Shown: in pieces, positions 16,652-25,028 of the stretch
How the letters are laid out: each line of letters starts with the position of its first letter
How positions within the stretch are numbered: the stretch's first letter is position 1
NCBI GenBank assembly: GCA_902362595.1
Contig: CABIXF010000017.1
Span: forward strand, 1 to 64,000
Direction: 5' to 3'
DNA length: 64,000 nt
DNA from: Bacteroidaceae bacterium
Lineage (GTDB): Bacteria > Bacteroidota > Bacteroidia > Bacteroidales > Bacteroidaceae
The notes under the pieces: generated by a model
Databases searched by the model: none
Told to the model about the DNA's origin: nothing
What the model saw: the letters and a program-made list of their open reading frames with translations, nothing else
Translations under genes and position numbers: made by a program

Positions 16652-17827
16652 ATGGAAAATGAAATACAATCCGGACCGGACAGGGATTTCCTGCTGGAAC
16701 TGGACAAGCTGGAGGCGTGCGGCAACCTGCGCGTGTTGCCGGAAACCTGCTGTGACGGGAAATGGATTGAAGCCGGCGGACGGCGGATGCTGAATCTGTC
16801 ATCGAACGATTACCTGGGACTGGCTTCGGACAAGGCGTTGCGCGAGGAATTTCTGCGGACGGTGAAGGAGAGGGACTTGTGCTTTTCTTCCTCGTCTTCA
16901 CGGTTGCTGACGGGCAACTTCCCGGCTTATCGGGAATTGGAAACGTTGCTGGTTTCGCTCTTCGGGGCGGAGAGTGCACTGGTGTTCAGCAGCGGGTATC
17001 ACATGAACACGGGGATTCTGCCGGCGGTGACCGATGCGAATACCCTGATTCTGGCCGACAAGCTGGTGCATGCGAGTCTGATTGACGGCATCCGTCTGTC
17101 GGCAGCCAAGTGCATCCGCTACCGCCATCAGGACTATGCACAGCTGGAGAATCTGCTGGCCAAGTATCACGGTTCGTATCACCGGATTGTCATCGTGACG
17201 GAAAGTGTGTTTAGCATGGACGGTGATGTGGCTTCGCTCGACCGACTGGTGGCACTGAAGCACTGTTACGACCACGTGATGCTGTATGTGGACGAGGCGC
17301 ATGGCATTGCGGTGCGAGGGGCGCATGGACTGGGGGTGGCCGAGGAACAAGGCTGCCTGAAGGACATCGATTTCCTGTGCGGCACCTTCGGCAAGGCGAT
17401 GGCTTCCGTCGGGGCGTATGTGGTGTGCCGGAAGGTGATTCGCGATTATCTGGTGAACCGGATGCGGACGTTGATTTTCACCACGGCATTGCCTCCTGTC
17501 AACGTGGCTTGGACGCGGTTTGTCTTGTCGCGGTTGGAGGAGATGCAGGCACGGCGGGAGCACCTGGCACAGATTTCAGCGCGTCTGCGGGAGGCTGTCC
17601 GTGAAAGCGGGGCCGATTGCCCGTCGGAAAGCCACATCATTCCCTTGGTGGTAGGAGCCAACGAGAAGGCCATCTGGAAGGCACTGCAGATGCAGGAACA
17701 CGGCTTCTATGTGTTGCCCGTGCGTCCGCCTACGGTGCCTGAAGGGACGGCACGGTTGCGTTTCTCGCTGACCGCGCTGATTGAAGCGGACGAAGTGGCG
17801 CGTTTGTGTCACGAATTGAAGGAATGA
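16652..17827 (+). CDS. bioF: 8-amino-7-oxononanoate synthase
   Basis: BioF condenses pimeloyl-ACP (or pimeloyl-CoA) with L-alanine to KAPA using PLP. The fold-type I alpha-oxoamine synthase motifs are present: NLSSNDYLGLASD, SSSSSRLLTGNFPAYRELE, YVDEAHGIAVRGAHGLG and the PLP lysine Lys248 in CGTFGKAMASVGAY. It has 391 residues. The start is preceded by AAAGGAGG (16638-16645), a full Shine-Dalgarno sequence that is unusual in Bacteroidales, where such sites are often weak. A 23-bp tandem duplication lies at its 3' end (17813-17851). Confidence 0.97.
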   Translation: MENEIQSGPDRDFLLELDKLEACGNLRVLPETCCDGKWIEAGGRRMLNLSSNDYLGLASDKALREEFLRTVKERDLCFSSSSSRLLTGNFPAYRELETLLVSLFGAESALVFSSGYHMNTGILPAVTDANTLILADKLVHASLIDGIRLSAAKCIRYRHQDYAQLENLLAKYHGSYHRIVIVTESVFSMDGDVASLDRLVALKHCYDHVMLYVDEAHGIAVRGAHGLGVAEEQGCLKDIDFLCGTFGKAMASVGAYVVCRKVIRDYLVNRMRTLIFTTALPPVNVAWTRFVLSRLEEMQARREHLAQISARLREAVRESGADCPSESHIIPLVVGANEKAIWKALQMQEHGFYVLPVRPPTVPEGTARLRFSLTALIEADEVARLCHELKE

Positions 17828-17851
17828 ATCGGAAAGAATTGAAGGAATGAA
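17813..17851. repeat. 23-bp period duplication at the bioF/bioG junction
   Basis: GAATTGAAGGAATGAA occurs at 17813-17828 and again at 17836-17851. The first copy encodes the last residues and stop of bioF. The second supplies AAGGA and the ATG of bioG. The duplication therefore appears to have built the bioG initiation region from the end of bioF. Confidence 0.7.
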
Positions 17852-18515
17852 ACAACTGTTTATCAAGAAGGAAGGAAACCCGGTGTTGCTGCTTTTCTTT
17901 GCGGGCTGGGGTTCGGACGAAAACCTGTTTGGCAGTCCGGTGCCGGAAGGGTGCGATTACTTGCTGTGTTTTGATTACAAGAATATGGACTTTGACTACA
18001 GCCTGCTGGACGCCTATCAGGAGATACGGGTCCTGGCCTGGTCCATGGGCGTATGGGTGGCTTGCCAGACGTTGACCGGGAAGGATTATCCCTACGGGAT
18101 GAGGCTGGCCGTGAACGGAACACCTTATCCCATTCACGATACGAAAGGGATTCCGGAAGCCATCTTCCGGGGAACGCTGGAGAATTTCTCGGAACCGGTG
18201 CTGGTACGTTTCCGGCGGCGGATTTGCGGGTCGGCAGCGCAGGTGAAAGTTTTTCTGGCACATCATCCTTACCGGACATTAGAAGATTTGCATCAGGAAC
18301 TGGCAGACGAATGGACGATGGTGAAGGCCCTTCCGGTGTGGGAGTGGGACTGGGACAAGGCGATTGTCGGGACCTCGGACAAGATTTTCCCGCCGCAGAA
18401 CCAGCGGGAAGCTTGGCAAGGCGTACCGGTAGAAGAAAAGGACGTGGAACACTATGACGAGGAACTGTTCCGGCAGTTGCTAAGCGGAGAAAGTAGTTTA
18501 TGGACAAGACCCTGA
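17847..18515 (+). CDS. bioG: Pimeloyl-ACP methyl ester carboxylesterase, BioG type
   Basis: BioG (DUF452) is an alpha/beta hydrolase that removes the methyl ester from pimeloyl-ACP, the job done by BioH in E. coli. The nucleophile elbow is VLAWSMGVWVA with Ser66; the start LFIKKEGNPVLLLFFAGWG (oxyanion region) is characteristic of the family. At 222 residues it is of normal size. It sits directly before bioC, which makes the methyl ester, and the genes overlap by 16 bp. This genomic pairing is strong support for the assignment. Confidence 0.92.
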   Translation: MKQLFIKKEGNPVLLLFFAGWGSDENLFGSPVPEGCDYLLCFDYKNMDFDYSLLDAYQEIRVLAWSMGVWVACQTLTGKDYPYGMRLAVNGTPYPIHDTKGIPEAIFRGTLENFSEPVLVRFRRRICGSAAQVKVFLAHHPYRTLEDLHQELADEWTMVKALPVWEWDWDKAIVGTSDKIFPPQNQREAWQGVPVEEKDVEHYDEELFRQLLSGESSLWTRP

Positions 18516-19249
18516 TCAGTCGGCGTTTTGCGAAGGCCGTGGGCACTTACCTGGACAAAGCCGACGTGCAGCGTTACGTGGCGTCGCGGATGGCAGAACT
18601 GACGGGCCGTTATATCCCGGAAGACGTACAGGAACGGGTGCTGGAGATTGGTTGCGGCACGGGCATGTTCACGCGGATGTACCTGAAACAGGCAACTCCG
18701 GAAGAGATGTGGCTGAACGACCTTTGTCCGGAGGTAAAACCCTATCTGGCCGATGTGTTGGGCGAGAAGGTGCATTTTGTGGCGAAGGATGCGGAGACGC
18801 TGGCTTTTCCCGGAGGGCAGGACCTGATTGTGTCGTGCTCGGCGGTGCAGTGGTTCGATGATTTGCCGCGCTTCTTTTCGGGGTGTCGGAGGCTGCTGCA
18901 CGAAGGAGGCTACCTGGCTTTCAGTACCTTCGGCCCTCACAACACGGAGGAGGTGGCCACGCTGGCTTCGGCAGGGCTTTCGTATCCGTCGTTGGAGGCA
19001 CTGCGGGAGATGCTGGCCGCCCGTTACGAGGTGGTATATGCCCATGAGGAGCAGTTGCGCCTGTCGTTTGCTTCTCCGCTGGAGGTGTTGCGGCACCTGA
19101 AAGAGACGGGAGTGACGGGCACGGCAGCACAGGCCTGGACACGAGGCAGGCTGCAGGAGTTCTGCCGGAATTATACCGAACGGTTTTCGGATGAGCGGGG
19201 CAGGGTGTATCTTACCTTTCATCCCATTTATATGATATGTAGAAAATAA
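18500..19249 (+). CDS. bioC: Malonyl-ACP O-methyltransferase
   Basis: BioC methylates malonyl-ACP so that fatty-acid synthase can elongate it to pimeloyl-ACP methyl ester. It is a class I SAM methyltransferase with the SAM-binding motif VLEIGCGTGMFTR at about residues 47-59 and the family start KTLISRRFAKAVGTY. WLNDLCPEV and SCSAVQWFDD are further typical motifs. It has 249 residues. The start overlaps bioG; bioD begins 21 bp after its stop. Confidence 0.95.
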   Translation: MDKTLISRRFAKAVGTYLDKADVQRYVASRMAELTGRYIPEDVQERVLEIGCGTGMFTRMYLKQATPEEMWLNDLCPEVKPYLADVLGEKVHFVAKDAETLAFPGGQDLIVSCSAVQWFDDLPRFFSGCRRLLHEGGYLAFSTFGPHNTEEVATLASAGLSYPSLEALREMLAARYEVVYAHEEQLRLSFASPLEVLRHLKETGVTGTAAQAWTRGRLQEFCRNYTERFSDERGRVYLTFHPIYMICRK

Positions 19250-19270
19250 AATACTAAAAGCGATACGGAA

Positions 19271-19921
19271 ATGAAAAAAAATGTATATTTTGTGAGTGGC
19301 ATCGACACGAACATCGGAAAGAGTTATGCCACAGCTTATTTGGCCAAGACATGGAACGAGCGGGGTATCCGCACCATTACGGAAAAACTGATTCAGACGG
19401 GTAATATGGACCTGTCGGAAGACATCGAGTTGCACCGTCGGATTATGGGTACAGGCTTGTTGCCGGAGGATAAGGAACGGCTGACGATGCCGGAGATTTT
19501 TTCTTATCCCTGCTCTCCGCACCTGGCTGCAGAGATTGACAAGCGTCCGATTGACTTCGACAAGATTGAACGGGCTACGCAGACGTTGAGTGAGCGTTAC
19601 GACGCGGTGTTGTTGGAAGGGGCCGGGGGACTGATGGTGCCTTTGACGCGCGAATTGCTGACCATTGACTACGTGGCACAGAAACAGTATCCGCTGGTGT
19701 TCGTGACTTCCGGACGACTGGGAAGCATCAACCATACGTTGCTGAGCCTGGAGGCGATGAGCCGCCGGGGCATCCGTCTGCATACGCTGGCCTACAATCT
19801 CTTCCCGGAGGAAGACGATGAGATTATCCGTCGGGATACGGAGGAATACATGCGCGATTTGCTGAAACGGGAATATCCGGAAGCAGAGTTCGTGGTGATT
19901 CCGTTTTTAGGTAATAAATAA
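19271..19921 (+). CDS. bioD: Dethiobiotin synthetase
   Basis: BioD closes the ureido ring of dethiobiotin from DAPA, CO2 and ATP. The P-loop is SGIDTNIGKSYATA with Lys17, and LLEGAGGLMVPL is the conserved second motif contacting substrate and magnesium. At 216 residues the length is standard. It is the last biosynthetic gene of the operon; a transporter gene begins 10 bp after it. Confidence 0.97.
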   Translation: MKKNVYFVSGIDTNIGKSYATAYLAKTWNERGIRTITEKLIQTGNMDLSEDIELHRRIMGTGLLPEDKERLTMPEIFSYPCSPHLAAEIDKRPIDFDKIERATQTLSERYDAVLLEGAGGLMVPLTRELLTIDYVAQKQYPLVFVTSGRLGSINHTLLSLEAMSRRGIRLHTLAYNLFPEEDDEIIRRDTEEYMRDLLKREYPEAEFVVIPFLGNK

Positions 19922-19931
19922 AAGAAAGAAA

Positions 19932-20804
19932 GTGAAACAGGGGTATTATCACCTGCTGGCCATTTTGGTGGTCGCAGTGTGGGGATTGACGTATATCTCC
20001 ACCAAGGTGCTGATTCAGCATGGACTGCATCCGCACGAGATTTTTTTCTATCGTTTTCTGATTGCTTATGCAGGTGTTTGGGTGATTTCCCCCCGTCGTT
20101 TGCTGGCTAATAGTTGGAGGGATGAAGGTTTGCTACTTTTAGGCGGCTTCTTTGGAGGTGCGCTTTACTTCTATACGGAAAATACGGCATTGGGAATTAC
20201 GCAGGTTTCGAATGTGGCTTTTCTGTTGTGTACAGCTCCCTTGATGACGGCATTGCTTTCATCAGTTCTCTACAAAGAGGAACGACTGACCCGCCGGTTG
20301 CTGGGCGGATCGGCACTGGCTCTGTGTGGAGTGGCTTTGATTGTGTTTGAGAAACAACACGGAGTACAAGTTTCCCCGTGGGGCGATTTGCTGACCTTGT
20401 GTGCAGCTTTCTCGTGGGCGTGCTATAGTTTGGTGATTCGTCAGCTTTCAGGTCGTTATCCGGTGTCGTTCATCACTCGGAAAGTGTTTTTCTATGGGAT
20501 AATCACTATCCTGCCGCTATTTGGAATTTATCATTTCCGGTTGAATGCGGGGATTTTGGTGCAGCCGTCAGTTTGGATGAATCTGTTGTTCTTGGCATTG
20601 GTAGCCTCGCTGGTCTGCTTTGTGGTTTGGAACGTGGCTCTGAAGAAGATAGGAGTGGTACGTACTTCCAACTATATCTACTTGGGGCCGTTGGTCACGC
20701 TGGCCGCTTCCATGTGTATATTGGGAGAAAAACTAAGTCTTTGTGCAATTGTGGGATCGGCCTGCATCTTGTGCGGGGTATACTGGGCAGAAAAGAAACA
20801 TTGA
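19932..20804 (+). CDS. DMT-superfamily (EamA) transporter
   Basis: This inner-membrane protein of 290 residues has about ten hydrophobic segments in two EamA repeats, with the family features VWGLTYISTKVL near the N-terminus and LGEKLSLCAIVGSACI at the C-terminus. The start is a GTG at 19932, only 10 bp downstream of bioD, so it is very likely co-transcribed with the biotin genes. DMT proteins export or import many metabolites. Transport of biotin, a vitamer or a precursor is inferred from position only. It could also be an unrelated passenger of the operon. Confidence 0.85.
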   Translation: MKQGYYHLLAILVVAVWGLTYISTKVLIQHGLHPHEIFFYRFLIAYAGVWVISPRRLLANSWRDEGLLLLGGFFGGALYFYTENTALGITQVSNVAFLLCTAPLMTALLSSVLYKEERLTRRLLGGSALALCGVALIVFEKQHGVQVSPWGDLLTLCAAFSWACYSLVIRQLSGRYPVSFITRKVFFYGIITILPLFGIYHFRLNAGILVQPSVWMNLLFLALVASLVCFVVWNVALKKIGVVRTSNYIYLGPLVTLAASMCILGEKLSLCAIVGSACILCGVYWAEKKH

Positions 20805-20834
20805 GTCTTCCGGTTTTGAGATTGACAAGTTTAG

Positions 20835-20864
20835 GGAAATCCCTACCTCAAAATAGGGATTTCC
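20835..20864 (+). terminator. Stem-loop after the biotin operon
   Basis: GGAAATCCCTA (20835-20845) pairs perfectly with TAGGGATTTCC (20854-20864) around an 8-nt loop. There is no T run after it on the plus strand, so it may be a weak or factor-assisted terminator or an mRNA 3'-end stabiliser. Confidence 0.45.
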
Positions 20865-20866
20865 TG

Positions 20867-20897
20867 CTTGATGGGGAGAAATATCTTCCTATTTTTG
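20867..20897 (+). promoter_or_regulatory. Promoter of the Trp/Tyr/Gly-rich protein gene
   Basis: TATTTTTG (20890-20897) matches the -7 consensus, with CTTG (one mismatch to TTTG) 19 bp upstream at 20867-20870. The start codon is 40 bp downstream. Confidence 0.6.
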
Positions 20898-20936
20898 TAC
20901 TAGAATAAAAAGGTAAAACCGTTAAAAGATAGAATT

Positions 20937-22160
20937 ATGAGGAAGTTGAAAGTATTTGCTTCGTTGATATGGGCAAGTTTGCCGCTTTTTGTGGCGGCCC
21001 AGAGTAACGACGACCTTTACTTCGTGCCTAAGAAGAAGGCAGAAACGAAGAAGGAGACCGTAGTAGCCCCGAAGCAGAATCAGGGGACAGCGGTATATTC
21101 CACATCGGCCACTTCCACTCCGGTGGTGGTGAAAGATGCGGCAGGAAACACACGTGATGTGGACGAGTACAACCGTCGGTACACATCGCGGGAAAACACG
21201 TTCTCCATGCAGAACGATACGCTTTACATACAGGAAAAACCGTATGGAGAGCGGGGAGAATGGGTGAACGGCTTTGAAGGTTCACAAGATGATTATGAGT
21301 ATGCTATGCGCATCGTCCGTTTTCGGAGTCCGCGCTATGCCATTCCGGTGAGCAGCCCGCTGTATTGGGACGTGGTGTACGGAGCCTTCCCTTCCTGGGA
21401 TTGGAACGTGTATGACGACGGACTGTATGCATACGTGTTCCCTACTTACAGCAATCCGCTGTGGTGGGACTGGAGATGGAACTGGAGCATTGCCGGACCG
21501 CGATTTGGCTGGTATTCTCCATGGTATTATAGCAGCTGGTATTCTCCTTATTGGTATGGTAGCTACTGGGGTGGTTACTGGGGCAGCTATTGGGGAGGCT
21601 ACTGGGGCGGTTATTGGGGTCCCGGATGGCATCATCATTACCCCTATTATGGATGGGGAGGAGGCGCTTATCAAGGGCACTCTTATACCTATAACAACCG
21701 CCGTGCAGAAAATATGGTACGGAACGGTACGGTGGGGACTGCGTTCGACCGTAACGGCAGAACGGGAGGCCGCGTGATGAGTGGATTGGACCGTAACGGC
21801 AGAACGGGAGGTCGTGTTGTGACCGGTACCGATGGAGTACGTTCTATCCGTCCGGACGGTGCTTCCAGAGTGCGTAGTACGGGTACAAGATACACACGCC
21901 CGTCTCAGGGATTGGGTGAGTCCACTTATTCTCGTCCTAGTAGTACACGCCCGAATTCCTATCGAAATACGGATGTGTTCAACCGGATGAATCAGAATTC
22001 GAACCGGACGAATGGGCTTAATAATTCGCGGACAAATTCAAATTCTTCTGTCAGAAGTTACAGTAACTTTGGAGGAGGAAGCTATCGTTCTACTACGGGT
22101 GGCGGCGGTTCTTCCAGAGGTGTAAGTACCGGTGGCGGTGGTGGTGCTCGCAGAAGATAA
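20937..22160 (+). CDS. Exported Trp/Tyr/Gly-rich repeat protein of unknown function
   Basis: This 407-residue protein starts with a signal peptide (MRKLKVFASLIWASLPLFVA, then AQ). The first third is ordinary and charged. The middle (about residues 140-245) is extremely rich in Trp, Tyr, Gly and Ser, with a run of short YWGG/YWGS repeats at about 207-227. The C-terminal third is basic and low in complexity: two DRNGRTGGRV repeats (about 272-292), then Arg/Ser/Asn/Thr and a Gly tail ending in RRR. I do not recognise a family. A surface or matrix-like structural role would fit but is speculation. The next gene begins 13 bp downstream, suggesting one operon with the FadL-like barrel. Confidence 0.75.
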   Translation: MRKLKVFASLIWASLPLFVAAQSNDDLYFVPKKKAETKKETVVAPKQNQGTAVYSTSATSTPVVVKDAAGNTRDVDEYNRRYTSRENTFSMQNDTLYIQEKPYGERGEWVNGFEGSQDDYEYAMRIVRFRSPRYAIPVSSPLYWDVVYGAFPSWDWNVYDDGLYAYVFPTYSNPLWWDWRWNWSIAGPRFGWYSPWYYSSWYSPYWYGSYWGGYWGSYWGGYWGGYWGPGWHHHYPYYGWGGGAYQGHSYTYNNRRAENMVRNGTVGTAFDRNGRTGGRVMSGLDRNGRTGGRVVTGTDGVRSIRPDGASRVRSTGTRYTRPSQGLGESTYSRPSSTRPNSYRNTDVFNRMNQNSNRTNGLNNSRTNSNSSVRSYSNFGGGSYRSTTGGGGSSRGVSTGGGGGARRR

Positions 22161-22173
22161 ATGTGTAAATAAA

Positions 22174-23787
22174 ATGAAGTTAAAGATGAAAAAGAGATAT
22201 ATGTATGCGGTGGCCTGTTCAGTGCTGTGTGGCGCACAGGCCATGGCGCAGACTGCGTATGATGCGGTCCGTTATGCGGGGGATGAATTGAATGGAACAG
22301 CCCGTTTTGTCGGAATGGGGGGTGCCATGGGTGCTTTGGGTGCAGATATTTCGGTCATCGGTACCAACCCGGCGGGTATCGGCTTGTTCAGGGGACACGA
22401 TGTGTCTACGTCATTTGGCATGAATGCCACAAAGGCGGAAAGTGACTTTAATGGGAATGTGATGAACGACAAACGGAATAAGGCTTCGTTTGATCAGATT
22501 GGTTTTGTGTATTCTACCAAAATCGGCAACCGTACGACGCTTCGTTACCTGAATTTTGGTTTTAACTATCATAAAAGCCGGAATTTCAACCGGCAGTTTG
22601 CAGCAGGCGGTATGCTGGGCGGACTCTCACAGACGCAGCAGATGGCCAATATGGTAGGCGGGTCTATCTATTCCATCAGTGAAATGGATGACATTTATAA
22701 CTATGGGACAGAAGGGCACAGCGGACTTTCGAACCCTTACTACAATACCAATTATCCGTATCTGGGCGTCATGGGTGTCCGTACGGAACTGGTCGGAGTG
22801 GGCACATTGGCCAATGGGAAGCAAGTACCGATGGGCTGGAACGGTAATGCAAACGGTTTCCGCAGCCGGGAGGAAGGTGGTATCAACCAGTATGACTTCA
22901 ACGTGGCGTTTAATGTGGAAGACCGGATGTATTTCGGTATCACGCTGGGCGTGAATGACGTGAATTATACTCGCAGCACCTATTATACGGAAGATGTGTA
23001 CGATGGCGATCACTCAGGTTATTATGAGTTGCGAAATGCTTACCGTACGGAAGGAACTGGATTGAACTTGAAATTCGGTGCTATTTTCCGTCCGATAGAA
23101 GATTCTCCGTTCCGCTTTGGTCTGGCCATTCATACGCCTACCTGGTACAGTTTAACCGACAAATATTCTTCGGAGATTTATTCGGAACTGAATTATAAAT
23201 TCGCGAATGAAGCTGACAATACGCAGTTCAAGGCTGATGAACGGACGATAGATTATGCTGGAGAGTCTCTGCAGGATTATCGGTTGGTGACTCCGTGGAA
23301 ATTCAATGTCAGCGCAGGAACTACTTTGGGAGGAATCATGGCTTTAGGTGCAGAATATGAATATGCAGGCTATAATGCTTCTCGGATGTATTACAACGAC
23401 GGGACTCCAATGGAGAACCAGAATGAGTACACCAAGTCTATCCTGAAAGGACAACATACACTGCGTGTGGGAATGGAAACACGTATCTCTTCGGCTTTCA
23501 GCGTAAGAGCAGGTTATAACTATTCTACTTCGGCCTTTAAGTACGGAGCATACAAATCGCTGAATGCAAACGATATGCGTACGGATACGGAATATATGAA
23601 TGACTTGGCCCGTAATACGGTAACCGTGGGCTTAGGTTATAGAGGAAAATGGTTCTATACGGATTTGGCATATAAATATGACATATATAAATCCGATTTT
23701 TATGCCTTCAGTGATGAGGCTTTGCCAGCCACAAAGGTTACCAATGAACGTCATCAGCTGTTGCTGACATTGGGCGTTCACTTCTAA
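22174..23787 (+). CDS. OmpP1/FadL-like outer-membrane transport protein
   Basis: This is a predicted 537-residue outer-membrane beta-barrel. It has a signal peptide (KKRYMYAVACSVLCGAQAMA) and a FadL/TodX-like N-terminus: NGTARFVGMGGAMGALGADI, then SVIGTNPAGIGLFRG, a pattern typical of this family's hatch region. The rest alternates short aromatic strands and ends LLLTLGVHF with the C-terminal aromatic residue expected of barrels. The ATG at 22174 is preferred; the ATG at 22186 is equally compatible with the signal peptide. FadL relatives move hydrophobic compounds across the outer membrane. Bacteroides versions are often labelled hemin receptors without proof. A terminator follows at 23818-23849. 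Confidence 0.82.
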   Translation: MKLKMKKRYMYAVACSVLCGAQAMAQTAYDAVRYAGDELNGTARFVGMGGAMGALGADISVIGTNPAGIGLFRGHDVSTSFGMNATKAESDFNGNVMNDKRNKASFDQIGFVYSTKIGNRTTLRYLNFGFNYHKSRNFNRQFAAGGMLGGLSQTQQMANMVGGSIYSISEMDDIYNYGTEGHSGLSNPYYNTNYPYLGVMGVRTELVGVGTLANGKQVPMGWNGNANGFRSREEGGINQYDFNVAFNVEDRMYFGITLGVNDVNYTRSTYYTEDVYDGDHSGYYELRNAYRTEGTGLNLKFGAIFRPIEDSPFRFGLAIHTPTWYSLTDKYSSEIYSELNYKFANEADNTQFKADERTIDYAGESLQDYRLVTPWKFNVSAGTTLGGIMALGAEYEYAGYNASRMYYNDGTPMENQNEYTKSILKGQHTLRVGMETRISSAFSVRAGYNYSTSAFKYGAYKSLNANDMRTDTEYMNDLARNTVTVGLGYRGKWFYTDLAYKYDIYKSDFYAFSDEALPATKVTNERHQLLLTLGVHF

Positions 23788-23817
23788 GCGTTCATTGTGT
23801 TTGTTTTATTTTAATAT

Positions 23818-23849
23818 GGGAGTTGCTTTTGTTGATCGAGGCAGCTCCC
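23818..23849 (+). terminator. Terminator of the FadL-like gene
   Basis: GGGAGTTGC (23818-23826) pairs with GCAGCTCCC (23841-23849), nine base pairs with one wobble, followed by a T run. Confidence 0.75.
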
Positions 23850-23853
23850 TTTT

Positions 23854-25014
23854 TTATTCTTTTTTGTCGCGGTATTCTTTCTTTTTCCAGAAATTGAATC
23901 CCATGTAGATACGCAGGCTTCCAAAAGAGTTGGTCATGGAGAAAGTGGGTTTCCGGTAATCATAGGTGTGGAGTACGAGGGAGGCTCCTACATAATATTT
24001 GCTGTTGTTCCAGGTGATTCCGGCACGGGTAATCAAATCGAAATTGATGTCTCTGATCCATTGGGTCCAGTTGGTTCCACTTTGGGTAGGCTGGTCGTTG
24101 ATGCGGGCCTTTTTGTAGGCGATGGCTGGAAGCAAGGAAATGTTCAGCAGACAGTTCTTGGCAAATACCCAGTTGTAGCCATAACCAACGCTGAGGTTGT
24201 AATCAGTGTAGCGCAGGCTGTGGAATTTCAGGGAGGAGCTGAGCTGTTGCTGCATCTCATCGGGCAGTTGGGTGTAGTCGAAGGAGATGTTGTGTTGTGA
24301 ATAGGAGAATCCGGCCAGCAGAGAACCGCAACTTTTCCGCTGGTTGGTCGACTGGCTGTAGGCTGCAGGGTAGGAGAAACGTTTGTGGTTGAAAATCCAG
24401 TAGGCATTCAGTCCCTTGATGTTGCTTTGGAAGCCGTTGAACTGCGTGTTTGTATAGTCCTTGCTCAGACTGAAATTTTCGTACGAAGAAATTTTGAAAT
24501 CACTGCCTGTTTTCCGGTAGTAAAGGTCTACTCCAAATTTGGCGCTGTACAGGTTGAATACAATTTCTTTTCGGGGAGCTTTGTTCTTTCCTTTTCCTAA
24601 AAGGTCTTTGATATCAAACGAAAGTCCCAAAAAAATCCATCTCCATCCGAAGTAGATTCCCAGCTTGGTGTTGATGTGGGGGGCAAAACTCAGGCTTTGT
24701 CCGTCGTTGCTACCAAGGCGGTAGTGCTCATACCAGGAGCTTTGTTCCAGCATGAAAGCTAGGTTGTATTGGTTAGGAGAGATATAAGTGGTATCTATTG
24801 TGTTTAACTTAATCCCGGCTTTTTTTATTTCATTCCCTGTGAATTTGATGGAACGTACAATGCCGTTGCTCAAACTGCCCAATGAAAGGCGTGGAAAGGA
24901 GATGAGTTTAGGCTTGTCATGGGCCACACTGTCCTGCTTCTCTGCTTGAGCTAGACTATGAGCCGGGCAGAAAAGGAATAGAGACAGTATGGTCAACAAG
25001 GAGAGAGGTTTCAC
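23854..25014 (-). CDS. DUF4421-family outer-membrane protein
   Basis: The protein has 386 residues, a signal peptide (KPLSLLTILSLFLFCPAHSL, then AQ) and a strand-rich body with the DUF4421 pattern (YISPNQYNLAFML, LGIYFGWRWIFLGLSFD, KNKAPRKEIVFNLYSAKFGVD). It is probably an outer-membrane beta-barrel of unknown function. The start is a GTG at 25014, chosen because it begins the signal peptide; the ATG at 25022 runs into a stop after three codons. It is 14 bp downstream of the Gfo/Idh gene on the same strand, so the two are likely in one transcript. Confidence 0.8.
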   Translation of the reverse strand: MKPLSLLTILSLFLFCPAHSLAQAEKQDSVAHDKPKLISFPRLSLGSLSNGIVRSIKFTGNEIKKAGIKLNTIDTTYISPNQYNLAFMLEQSSWYEHYRLGSNDGQSLSFAPHINTKLGIYFGWRWIFLGLSFDIKDLLGKGKNKAPRKEIVFNLYSAKFGVDLYYRKTGSDFKISSYENFSLSKDYTNTQFNGFQSNIKGLNAYWIFNHKRFSYPAAYSQSTNQRKSCGSLLAGFSYSQHNISFDYTQLPDEMQQQLSSSLKFHSLRYTDYNLSVGYGYNWVFAKNCLLNISLLPAIAYKKARINDQPTQSGTNWTQWIRDINFDLITRAGITWNNSKYYVGASLVLHTYDYRKPTFSMTNSFGSLRIYMGFNFWKKKEYRDKKE

Positions 25015-25028
25015 TCTATCATAAAGGT

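Noticed and set aside
15410..16669. 419-codon minus-strand open frame opposite bioA
   Set aside because: The length comes from codon bias in the GC-rich biotin genes. The product is rich in His, Arg and Gln with no domain, while the plus frame is a complete BioA.
18452..19783. 443-codon minus-strand open frame spanning bioC and bioD
   Set aside because: It crosses two intact, well-recognised genes on the other strand and shows no protein family features.
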